Positions 43,565-51,316 of a stretch of DNA of 64,000 nt are shown here, piece by piece; positions within the stretch are counted from its first letter, which is position 1; each line of letters starts with the position of its first letter. The stretch covers positions 1,798,001 through 1,862,000 of the forward strand of contig OZ243967.1 in assembly GCA_965214695.1 (NCBI GenBank), given 5' to 3'. The DNA is from JAPOXR01 sp965214695. GTDB taxonomy: Bacteria; Pseudomonadota; Alphaproteobacteria; Rhodobacterales; Rhodobacteraceae. Position numbers and translations under genes: made by a program. Below the pieces are notes generated by a model. That model was not told the DNA's origin. It searched no databases and saw only the letters and a list, made by a program, of their open reading frames with translations.

Positions 43565-45013
43565 TCAGCCCCAGGGGAGCGAGAACGTCTTGACGTTGGT
43601 GTAGCTCTTCATCGCCTCGATGACGCCCTCCTTGTAGCCGAGCCCGCTATCCTTGATCCCGCCAAAGGGCGACATCTCGATCCGGAAGCCTGGCACCTCC
43701 CAGATATTGACCGTGCCGACATCGAGCTGACTAATGTAGGTCTGCATGCGGTCGAAGCGGTTGGTGCACACGCCCGCCGACAATCCGAACGCGGTGGAGT
43801 TCGAAATCGCGATCACCTGCTCGTCATCATCCGGAACCCTGATCACCGGAATCACCGGCCCGAAGGTCTCTTCCATGACCAGCTCCTGGTCGGCCGGCAC
43901 CCGGTCGACCACGATCGGCGGCAGCACAGCCCCCTGCCGGCCGGGATCATGAAGGATGTCGGCGCCATTCTCCGCCGCCTTGTACACGCGCTGCTCGAAC
44001 AGCCTGGCGGCCTGCTCGTTGACCACGGTGCCGAGATCGGTGTCCGGGTCCATCGGATCGCCGAACCGGATCGCCCTGGCCCTCTCGAGCAGCAATGGCA
44101 CGAGGCGGTCGGCCACCCGCTGCTGGCACAGTATGCGCTTGACCGCGGTGCAGCGTTGCCCGGAATTCCTGGTGGCGCCGGCCACCGCCAGATCGGCCGC
44201 CCTGGCCAGATCCCCGTCATCAAGGTCATCGCAGATGATCAGCGGATCATTGCCGCCCAGCTCCAGCACCGTGCGCCGGTATCCGGCCATGCCGGCGATC
44301 AGTTTCCCGACCCTGACCCCGCCGGTAAAGGTGATCAGGTCGACATTCGAATTGGTGACCATCTCCGGTCCGATCTCGTCAGGCCAGCCGGTGACCACCG
44401 AGAACATCTCCGGCGGCAGGCCTGCCTCGTAGAGAATATCCGCCAGCACCAACGCCGTGAGCGGCGTCAGCTCCGTCTGCTTGCAGACCAGGCAATTGTT
44501 GGTGGCAATGGCCGGCGCCACCTTGTGCGCCACCATGTTCAGGGGATGGTTGAACGGGGTGATTGCCGAGATGCACCGCAGCCCCTGCCGCAGGGTAAAG
44601 ATCTTGCGGGCCTTTCCCTGCGGCGTCAGGTCACAGGAAAAAATCTCGCCATCATCCATGATGCAGAGCTGGCCGGCGAGGTTGAACACGTCGCAGGCCC
44701 GCCCGACCTCGTAGCGCGAGTCCGCTCTCGAGATGCCCAGCTCCAGGGTGAGCAGTTCGGACAGCGAGTCCTGCCTGGCCAGCAGCAATTCGGCGGTGCG
44801 GAACAGGATCTGCTGGCGCTCGTAACGGGTCAGCCGCGGCTGGTAGGCGGCGGCAATGTCGAAGGCCTGGCGGGCATGTTCGGCCCGACCTTGCGGCACG
44901 GTGCCGATGATCTCGTCGGTAAAGGGGTAATGGACCGGGATGGTCGCATCGGTGGCCACCTTCCGGCCGGCAATGCGCATCTCCTCGGCGCGAATCATCC
45001 TCATGCCATCCAT
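43565..45013 (-). CDS. phnY: Phosphonoacetaldehyde dehydrogenase (aldehyde dehydrogenase family)
   Basis: A 482-residue NAD-dependent aldehyde dehydrogenase. The catalytic Cys is in RNSGQRCTAVKR, the general-base Glu in VLELGGNDPLI, and the cofactor helix in ITFTGGVRVGKLI; AITPFNHPLN is the conserved N-terminal turn. Between phnA and the pbfA-like gene in a phnW operon, oxidation of phosphonoacetaldehyde to phosphonoacetate is the expected reaction. The ATG at 45013 comes 1 bp after the phnA stop and has GGAG 7 bp upstream. Start choice excludes an upstream in-frame extension that overlaps phnA antisense-like sequence. Confidence 0.88.
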   Translation of the reverse strand: MDGMRMIRAEEMRIAGRKVATDATIPVHYPFTDEIIGTVPQGRAEHARQAFDIAAAYQPRLTRYERQQILFRTAELLLARQDSLSELLTLELGISRADSRYEVGRACDVFNLAGQLCIMDDGEIFSCDLTPQGKARKIFTLRQGLRCISAITPFNHPLNMVAHKVAPAIATNNCLVCKQTELTPLTALVLADILYEAGLPPEMFSVVTGWPDEIGPEMVTNSNVDLITFTGGVRVGKLIAGMAGYRRTVLELGGNDPLIICDDLDDGDLARAADLAVAGATRNSGQRCTAVKRILCQQRVADRLVPLLLERARAIRFGDPMDPDTDLGTVVNEQAARLFEQRVYKAAENGADILHDPGRQGAVLPPIVVDRVPADQELVMEETFGPVIPVIRVPDDDEQVIAISNSTAFGLSAGVCTNRFDRMQTYISQLDVGTVNIWEVPGFRIEMSPFGGIKDSGLGYKEGVIEAMKSYTNVKTFSLPWG

Positions 45014-45014
45014 G

Positions 45015-46265
45015 TCAATTCTCCAGACTGGCCGCCCGGGCCGCCACGTGGAAGGCATCGAAATTCCGTAACCGATACCCGGAATCGAGCTCCACCCGCC
45101 GGTTGGCCACGAATGGCACAACCTGTTCCGACAATCCACCATGCGAGCGCAGCGGCGCATCAAGTGACGCCAGATCGTGGCTCCGGCGTGATTTTCCCAG
45201 TACCGTTCCGCTGGCCGACAACAGCACGATGTCGCCGATCCGGTCTCTTGGCAACTCGAACCGCGATGCAGCCTCGTCGCCGGTCAGGACAAGCTCGACC
45301 CCGCCCGCCTGCCGGCACCCATCAAGGACCGGCCCCGGATCGGTGCCATCCGGCAGATAGGCGGTGGCAAACGAGCCGAGCGAGCCATGATGCACGACAT
45401 AGGGGTCGGTGATCGGCAGGATAACCCGTGACAGCCCGTTTCCCAGCATCTCGTCCAGCAGGTCCTGGACGTAGACGACAACGGGCTGGCCACCCTGGTC
45501 GTGCTTCGCCTTCATGCCGTGATCGGCAGTCACCACGATGACGGCGCCGGCATCATCGAGTTCTGCCAGGTAGCGATCGATCATGGAATTGAATTCCATG
45601 GCCGTCGGGTGGTCCGGTGCAAATTTGTGCTGCACGAAGTCGGTTGTGGTCAGGTACATGAATTCCGGCGCATGGCGGTGCAGGAGCCTGACCCCGGCCG
45701 CAAACACGAATTCCGACAGCTCGGCGGAATAGACATCCGGCTGCGCCCGACCAACCCAGCCGGCGGCATTGGCAATTCCGTTTTCCTCCCGGGTTGAACC
45801 TGCCGCCCGTTCGGCCGAGAAGCACCAGGCCCCGCCGGCGCTGCAATCGAGGCCGGCGCCCAGAAGCGAACGCAGCTTGTCCTTGGCGGTGACCACGGCC
45901 ACCCGGAACCCGGCCGCCTGCGCCGCCGCGAAGATGGTGCCGGTCCGCAGGAAGCGGACATCATTCATCATCACTTCCTGGCCGCTCTCCGGGTCAAGGA
46001 AGTAGTTGCCGCAGATGCCGTGCACCGCCGGGGGAGTCCCGGTGGCGATCGACAGGTTGTTGGGGTTGGTAAAAGACGGAATGGCGCTATCGGCCATGGA
46101 CGAGAATCCGCTCTGCCGCATGCGGGCCATGGTGGGCATCAGGCCGGCATCGATTGCATGATCGAGATATGCCGGCTCGCAACCGTCGATGCAGATGACC
46201 ACCACCGGCATTTGCGGCGAGGGGTAGTGTCGGCCATTGACCGTGAATCCGTTGTTCGTGGACAA
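45015..46265 (-). CDS. phnA: Phosphonoacetate hydrolase
   Basis: PhnA, an alkaline-phosphatase-superfamily zinc enzyme, cleaves the C-P bond of phosphonoacetate to give acetate and phosphate. The 416-residue protein opens with FTVNGRHYPSP, then VVICIDGCEPAYLDHA (first metal-binding Asp) and SAIPSFTNPNNLSIATG, where the Thr is the nucleophile. The second metal cluster reads VIVVTADHGMKAKHD. These match phosphonoacetate hydrolases over the whole length. The start is a TTG at 46265, 3 bp after the phnW stop; no ATG exists near the family start. It releases free phosphate at the end of the pathway. Confidence 0.9.
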   Translation of the reverse strand: MSTNNGFTVNGRHYPSPQMPVVVICIDGCEPAYLDHAIDAGLMPTMARMRQSGFSSMADSAIPSFTNPNNLSIATGTPPAVHGICGNYFLDPESGQEVMMNDVRFLRTGTIFAAAQAAGFRVAVVTAKDKLRSLLGAGLDCSAGGAWCFSAERAAGSTREENGIANAAGWVGRAQPDVYSAELSEFVFAAGVRLLHRHAPEFMYLTTTDFVQHKFAPDHPTAMEFNSMIDRYLAELDDAGAVIVVTADHGMKAKHDQGGQPVVVYVQDLLDEMLGNGLSRVILPITDPYVVHHGSLGSFATAYLPDGTDPGPVLDGCRQAGGVELVLTGDEAASRFELPRDRIGDIVLLSASGTVLGKSRRSHDLASLDAPLRSHGGLSEQVVPFVANRRVELDSGYRLRNFDAFHVAARAASLEN

Positions 46266-46268
46266 CGC

Positions 46269-47459
46269 TCAGATCCCTTCCAGCAACTGGCGCTCGGCAA
46301 GCCGCTCGGCCGGCGGCGACCGGTCGGCAACACCAAGCGTGTCGAGTGCATCCTCGATGGCGTCACAGGCATCGCGAATGATGTCCTCGTCGATATGGCC
46401 GACGCAGCCGATACGGAAACTGTCGGCAGCGGTCAGTTTGCCAGGATAGATGAGGAAGCCGCGTTGCCCGATCAGCCGGTAGAACCGGCTGAAATCGAAC
46501 CGCGGGTCGGCCGGGCTGAAAAAGGTCACGATGATCGGCGACAACCACCGGTCGACCAGCAGCGTCTCGAAACCCATCCGGCGCATTTCGCCCAGGAGAA
46601 CATCCCGGTTGCGGGAATACCTGTCACCCCGGCCCTGGACACCGCCCTCGCGCTCGTGATCGCGGAGCGCCTGCAGGAACGCGGCAACGACATGGGTTGG
46701 CGGGGTGAATCGCCATTGACCGTCGCGGTTGAATCCCTGCCACTGCGCATGGGCGTCGAGGCTGAGCGAATGGCAGTTTCCTTCCGCCTTCTCCAGCGCA
46801 CCGGTCCTGGCAATGACGAAACCAATCCCCGGCACGCCTTCCAGGCACTTGTTGGATGATGCGGCCATGGCCTCGAACGGCACCTCGCCGGCATCGAGCG
46901 GAATGGCACCGAACGCGCTCATGCTGTCCACCAGCAACCGGCGGTCATGGCGCCGGGTTACCTCGGCAATGGCAGCGAGCGGGTTGAGGATGCCGGAGCT
47001 GGTTTCGCAGTGGATCACCACGACATGGCTTATCGACGCATCGGCCGACAGCGCCGCATCTACTTCGTCGGGCAATGGCGGCAGGTAGTCACCCTTGTCG
47101 ATGACGACATGATCACGGCCAATCCTGGCCAGGATGGCGGCGGCGCGCTTGCCATAGGCACCGTTTGCCAGCACCAGCACCTTGCCATCCCTCGGCACCA
47201 TGGTCCCCAACATCGATTCGACGGCAAAGGTTCCGCTACCCTGTACCGGAACGCACTGGAATTCGCCATTCCGGCAACCGGCCAACTCCAGCAATCTGCG
47301 CCTGATCTCGGCGGTCATGGTGATGAACTCGGTATCCCTGGATCCCCAGTCCCGAAGCATTGCCGCCTTGGTGTCGCCGGCGGTGGTCAACGGCCCCGGT
47401 GTCAGCAATACCGGCACATCCGGTTGTGGCGGATCGATCCTGTATCCAGTGTTCAGCAT
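46269..47459 (-). CDS. phnW: 2-aminoethylphosphonate--pyruvate transaminase
   Basis: PhnW moves the amino group of 2-aminoethylphosphonate to pyruvate, giving phosphonoacetaldehyde and alanine. The 396-residue class V aminotransferase shows VLLTPGPLTT (about 18-27), the GSGTFAVESMLG cofactor loop, HCETSSGILNP, VDSMSAFGAIP with the PLP Asp, and the PLP lysine in ASSNKCLEGVPG. The C-terminus has FLIYPGKLTAADSFRIG, which is strongly conserved in PhnW. ATG 47459 with GGAG 8 bp upstream is the preferred start. It is the first gene of the phnW-phnA-phnY-pbfA operon and is divergent from a LysR gene. Confidence 0.93.
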   Translation of the reverse strand: MLNTGYRIDPPQPDVPVLLTPGPLTTAGDTKAAMLRDWGSRDTEFITMTAEIRRRLLELAGCRNGEFQCVPVQGSGTFAVESMLGTMVPRDGKVLVLANGAYGKRAAAILARIGRDHVVIDKGDYLPPLPDEVDAALSADASISHVVVIHCETSSGILNPLAAIAEVTRRHDRRLLVDSMSAFGAIPLDAGEVPFEAMAASSNKCLEGVPGIGFVIARTGALEKAEGNCHSLSLDAHAQWQGFNRDGQWRFTPPTHVVAAFLQALRDHEREGGVQGRGDRYSRNRDVLLGEMRRMGFETLLVDRWLSPIIVTFFSPADPRFDFSRFYRLIGQRGFLIYPGKLTAADSFRIGCVGHIDEDIIRDACDAIEDALDTLGVADRSPPAERLAERQLLEGI

Positions 47460-47528
47460 TGCCTGCACTCCGACATTCCGAGGCAACTATGCCGAGGATG
47501 TGAGATTTACAAAATCGTTATTTCGTAT

Positions 47529-47541
47529 AGCTTCATAAGCT
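47529..47541. promoter_or_regulatory. Candidate LysR-type operator in the phnW/lysR intergenic region
   Basis: AGCTT-CAT-AAGCT is a 5+3+5 inverted repeat in the AT-rich 108-bp gap between the divergent phnW and lysR genes. A second symmetric pair (CATAA and TTATG, 47535-47550) overlaps it. LysR regulators usually bind such interrupted dyads between themselves and the operon they control. No experimental or comparative support is available here. Confidence 0.45.
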
Positions 47542-47567
47542 CAATTTATGAACACGGAGCATTGCAC

Positions 47568-48464
47568 ATGCGTTACGTCCAGCTCAGGGCCTTCCACCAT
47601 GTCGCCCGCTGCGGCGGCTTCTCGCGGGCAGCGTCGTATCTCTGCCTGACCCAGCCGGCAGTATCCGACCAAATCCGCCGCCTGGAGGTCGAATATGACA
47701 CCGTGCTGTTCGACCGATCCGGAAATCGCACCACGCTGACGGTCAGGGGGCGGCAACTCTTCGACCATACCAGCCGGATGTTCGAAGCCGAGGACCGCGC
47801 CCGCGAATTCCTCACCAATACCCGGGCGCAGCTGTCGGGGCAGCTCCGGCTAATCGTCGATTCGGTCAGCCACGTCACCGGCATTCTCGGCGCCTTCCAG
47901 GCGTCGCATCCGGGGGTGCGGGTGCTGGTGCGAACCGGTAACACCGAGGCGGTGGTGCGGTCACTGACCGGCTACCAGGCCGAGATCGGCGTAGGCGGCA
48001 ATTTTCCCGCCAATGCTCGGCTGGAGATGACCTCGCTCAGCGAAGCACCGGTCATCGCGGTGGTGTCGGCGGATCATCCGCTCGCCAGCCGCGGCCAGGT
48101 GGCGTTTCCGGAATTGGCCAATCATCCGCTGATCCTGCGGGAAGACGGATCCAAGACCCGGCAGATCATCGAGAGCGCCGCCGAGGCGGCCGGTCTCAGC
48201 CTGGTCGGGGCGCTGGAAGTCGAGGGCAGGGAGGCGGTGCGGGAGCTGGCCGCGGCCGGCCTCGGGGTCGGCTTTGTCTCGGCCGGCGAACTGGCTGCCG
48301 ATTACCGGCTGGCCACGATCGACATCAAGGGCTCGCAACTGGTCATGGAGGAAATGCTGGTCTTCCTGGCCGCCCGCCGCGACTCGCCCATGATCCGGTC
48401 ATTCATCCAGTTTGCCCGGCACTGGGTGCAGCAGCCGCCAGCCGGCACGGAGGCCGCAAGCTGA
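47568..48464 (+). CDS. LysR family transcriptional regulator, likely of the phosphonate operon
   Basis: A 298-residue LysR regulator. The N-terminal winged helix is MRYVQLRAFHHVARCGGFSRAASYLCLTQPAVSDQIRRLE (in two parts, residues 1-20 and 21-40), with the family's LTxRG segment following. The effector domain contains LSGQLRLIVDSVSH, VRVLVRTGNTEAVVRSL and AAAGLGVGFVSAGE. The ATG at 47568 has GGAG 8 bp upstream. Divergent orientation next to phnW strongly suggests it controls aminoethylphosphonate use, as known for LysR proteins beside phnWAY. The effector might be aminoethylphosphonate itself. It converges with the ADP-ribosylglycohydrolase gene. Confidence 0.9.
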   Translation: MRYVQLRAFHHVARCGGFSRAASYLCLTQPAVSDQIRRLEVEYDTVLFDRSGNRTTLTVRGRQLFDHTSRMFEAEDRAREFLTNTRAQLSGQLRLIVDSVSHVTGILGAFQASHPGVRVLVRTGNTEAVVRSLTGYQAEIGVGGNFPANARLEMTSLSEAPVIAVVSADHPLASRGQVAFPELANHPLILREDGSKTRQIIESAAEAAGLSLVGALEVEGREAVRELAAAGLGVGFVSAGELAADYRLATIDIKGSQLVMEEMLVFLAARRDSPMIRSFIQFARHWVQQPPAGTEAAS

Positions 48465-48474
48465 TACGGACGGC

Positions 48475-49446
48475 TCAGCCAGCCAGCAACAGATCCGCCT
48501 GTTCCAGGGCATCGACCGGCCAGAACGGGCGCGGCCTGGGTTGCTGAACGCCGGCGCCTCCAGCCTGCGGCTTGCAGGCAAGCACCGCCTGCACCCAGCG
48601 ATCCGGGATTGTCTCGATGCCGAATACCGAGCCCAGCAGGGCACCGCAGATCGCACAATTTGTATCGGTGTCGCCGCCGCGGTTTGCGGTATCGACCAGG
48701 GCACCCTCGAAGCCCGGTGCGTGCACCAACTGCCACAGGGCGTTCTGCAACGCCACCAGGACCCAGCCCATCTTTCGACCGGCCTTGTCGATCCAGGGCT
48801 CCTGGTCCACCGCCTGAACTGCCTCCCTGAGCACCGGATCCACATCTTCTTCATCGGCCCATTCGGTAATTTCCCGGTACAACTCCAGCCGCCCGGAACC
48901 CTCGGCGATCGCCGTCGAGATCGCCCGCACAAAGATGGCGTTGGCTTGCTGGCAAACCGGGTTGGGGTGGGTGAGGGCAGCATCCAGCCGGGCAAATTCT
49001 GTGATCTCGGCGGCCTCCCGACCGGCGCCGAATATTCCCAGCGGGCTGGCCCGCATCAACGCGCCATTGGCCTGGGACTGGAAGTTGCGCTTGCCGGTGA
49101 TGCCGCTCCAGCAGGTGCCGCCGCAGTCAAACGGCCCCGAATCAAGCCAGTAGCGGTAGGAGGAGAGGATGTCCTTCAGGTCAAACCCGCCCCGGTCGAT
49201 CAGTGACCTGGTCAGCATGAGGGCCATTTCCGAGTCATCGGTGGGCTGGCCGGCCATGGTATCGAAGGGCCCGCCGCCGGTGATCTCGCGCACACCTTCG
49301 GGGTACAGTTCGGCGATCTGCTGGCGGTCCATGAATTCGACCAGGCTACCCAGGGCATCCCCGCACAATTGTCCAAGCATGCATCCCCTTGCCCGGCTTT
49401 GCTGCCAGGACCGATCACAGACCTGCCGTGTCATTCCATTCCCCAT
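48475..49446 (-). CDS. ADP-ribosylglycohydrolase family protein
   Basis: A DraG/ARH-fold hydrolase that would remove ADP-ribose from proteins or other acceptors. Metal ligands are visible in GQPTDDSEMALML and NRGGDTDTNCAICGALLG, the two halves of the binuclear Mg/Mn site; the N-terminal GCMLGQLCGDALGSLVEF is also family-typical. About 323 residues from ATG 49446, which has GGAG 9 bp upstream; other in-frame starts are 49464, 49434 and a TTG at 49488. No nitrogenase genes or DraT partner are near, so the classical DraG role is not indicated. The target is unknown. Confidence 0.87.
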   Translation of the reverse strand: MGNGMTRQVCDRSWQQSRARGCMLGQLCGDALGSLVEFMDRQQIAELYPEGVREITGGGPFDTMAGQPTDDSEMALMLTRSLIDRGGFDLKDILSSYRYWLDSGPFDCGGTCWSGITGKRNFQSQANGALMRASPLGIFGAGREAAEITEFARLDAALTHPNPVCQQANAIFVRAISTAIAEGSGRLELYREITEWADEEDVDPVLREAVQAVDQEPWIDKAGRKMGWVLVALQNALWQLVHAPGFEGALVDTANRGGDTDTNCAICGALLGSVFGIETIPDRWVQAVLACKPQAGGAGVQQPRPRPFWPVDALEQADLLLAG

Positions 49447-49565
49447 TCCCGCCAACTCCGCCATCGCCGGATCATTCCGGTTCGCCAATGCTGCTGACTC
49501 TGCACCTGGCGGCTCCCCCGCAACCGGCCGGCTCCTCTTCGGTTACAACCGCCCTGCCCTTGCCG

Positions 49566-51221
49566 TCAATTGTTGCTGGGCTGCATGAGGCGGCGGGCGA
49601 TGACGTCGGCCTGGATCTCGGACGCGCCCTCGAAGATGCCGAGGATCCGGGCATCGCAGAGGATCCTGCTGGCCGGGGCCGAAATTGCAAAGCCGGTGCC
49701 GCCATGAATTTGCACCGAATTGTCGGCCGCGGCCCAGGCCACCCGCGCCGCCAGCAGCTTGGCCATCCCGGCCTCGAGATCGCAACGCCGGCCGCGATCC
49801 TTGCGCCCCGCGGCGTGGTAGGTGAGCTGGCGGCACAGCATGATCTCGACCGCCATCATCGCCAGCTTGGCAGCGACCCTGGGAAACCCGACCAGGGCCC
49901 GGCCGAACTGCACCCTGTTGGTGGCATGGGTCAGGGCGCATTCGAGCGCCGATTGCGCCACCCCGATCGCCCTGGCCGCGGTCTGGATGCGGGCCGATTC
50001 GAAGGTCTCCATCAACTGCCTGAAACCGTTGCCCTCGCTGCCGCCGAGCAGGCTGGATGTCGCCACCGGCAGGTTGTCGAGTCCGAGTTCGTATTCGCGC
50101 ATCCCGCGATAGCCGATCACCGGTATCTCGCCTCCAGTAAGCCCCGCATCGGGGAAGGGTTCGGCATCGTCGCCGGGCGTCTTCCGCACCAGGAACATCG
50201 ACAGACCGCGGTAGTCGGTCGAAGCCGGATCGGTCCGGGCAATGAGCGTCATCAGATTGGCCCGCACCGCGTGGGTGATCCAGATCTTGTTGCCGGTGAT
50301 GCGGTAGTTCTGCCCATCCCTCTCGGCCCGGGTCTGCAGGCTGCCCAGATCGGACCCAGCGCCCGGTTCGGTGAAGACGGCGGTTGGCAGCAGCTCCCCG
50401 GAGGCAATTCCTGGTAGCCATTCCCGCTTCTGCGCTTCGGTGCCGCCGCCGGCCACCAGCTCGGCAGCGATCTCCGAGCGCGTGGCCAGGGAGCCCACGC
50501 CCAGATAGCCACGTGACAGCTCCTCCGACACCACGCACATCGCCTGCTTGGCCATGCCCGAGCCACCGTGACTCTCGGCAATGGTCAGGCCGAAGATGCC
50601 CATGCCGGCCAGCTCCCGCACCACCTCGTCCGGGATCAGCATGTTCTCCTCGTGCCAATGCTGGGCGAAGGGGATCACCTTGTCATCGGAGAACCTGCGC
50701 AGCTGGCTGCGGATTTCCTCCATCTCCTCGTCAAGCCCGGTGTCGCCGAAACTCGAACTGGCTGGCTGTTCGAGCATCAGTTCGACGAGGCGGCGCCTCG
50801 CCGTATCGCTGTTACCCTGCCGCAGTAGTTGCTGCAGCTCCGGCACCGCCAGGGCTGGCCGGGGGTCGAGACCGATTCCCAGATCGTCAATCCTGGCAAG
50901 CTCACCCTGGTTCATGGGAATTCCGCCGACAATCTGGGCGGCATATTCGCCAGTGGCGATCTGCAGGATCAACTGTTCGACCTCGCCGAAGCGGCCGGCC
51001 CTCTCCAGTCGCACCGCCCATTGCAGCAGCTGTCGCAGCGCCACGACGCAGGTGGCGATCCAAGCCAGCGCATGCAGCCGCGACTGCTCCCGGCGGAACG
51101 CCGTCACCGGCACCGCGCCATCCTCGGCCAGCTCCGCGCGAAGCTCCGCTTCCGCCTGGCGCACCAGGTCCTCCAGCACCTCAACACAGCCCGAGGCTCG
51201 CGGAATCAACCGGTTGATCAT
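49566..51221 (-). CDS. mcd: Methylsuccinyl-CoA dehydrogenase
   Basis: Mcd oxidises (2S)-methylsuccinyl-CoA to mesaconyl-CoA in the ethylmalonyl-CoA pathway, passing electrons to ETF. The 551-residue protein has the extra N-terminal domain of about 160 residues that sets Mcd apart from ordinary acyl-CoA dehydrogenases. Then come EEMEEIRSQLRRFSDDKVIPFA, GIFGLTIAESHGGSGM, AVFTEPGAGSDLGSLQTRAE, WITHAVRANLMTLIARTDP and IQIHGG-type C-terminal sequence (NSVQIHGGTGFA, GIFEGASEIQ), matching Mcd closely. The start ATG 51221 has no good ribosome site; an upstream TTG is possible. pckA lies just upstream, and EtfBA at 4.7-6.4 kb is a plausible partner. Confidence 0.9.
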   Translation of the reverse strand: MINRLIPRASGCVEVLEDLVRQAEAELRAELAEDGAVPVTAFRREQSRLHALAWIATCVVALRQLLQWAVRLERAGRFGEVEQLILQIATGEYAAQIVGGIPMNQGELARIDDLGIGLDPRPALAVPELQQLLRQGNSDTARRRLVELMLEQPASSSFGDTGLDEEMEEIRSQLRRFSDDKVIPFAQHWHEENMLIPDEVVRELAGMGIFGLTIAESHGGSGMAKQAMCVVSEELSRGYLGVGSLATRSEIAAELVAGGGTEAQKREWLPGIASGELLPTAVFTEPGAGSDLGSLQTRAERDGQNYRITGNKIWITHAVRANLMTLIARTDPASTDYRGLSMFLVRKTPGDDAEPFPDAGLTGGEIPVIGYRGMREYELGLDNLPVATSSLLGGSEGNGFRQLMETFESARIQTAARAIGVAQSALECALTHATNRVQFGRALVGFPRVAAKLAMMAVEIMLCRQLTYHAAGRKDRGRRCDLEAGMAKLLAARVAWAAADNSVQIHGGTGFAISAPASRILCDARILGIFEGASEIQADVIARRLMQPSNN

Positions 51222-51316
51222 CGTATCCGGCCCGGTGGCACGACCGCCTCGATGCAACTTTCGGTCCTCTCTGTCAGCCGGTCGATCACCGTATCCTGCC
51301 CGGAGGTGCGCCGCAT

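Noticed and set aside
43502..45412. A 636-codon plus-strand frame opposite phnY
   Set aside because: phnY and phnA motifs are clear on the minus strand; the plus frame is a codon shadow.
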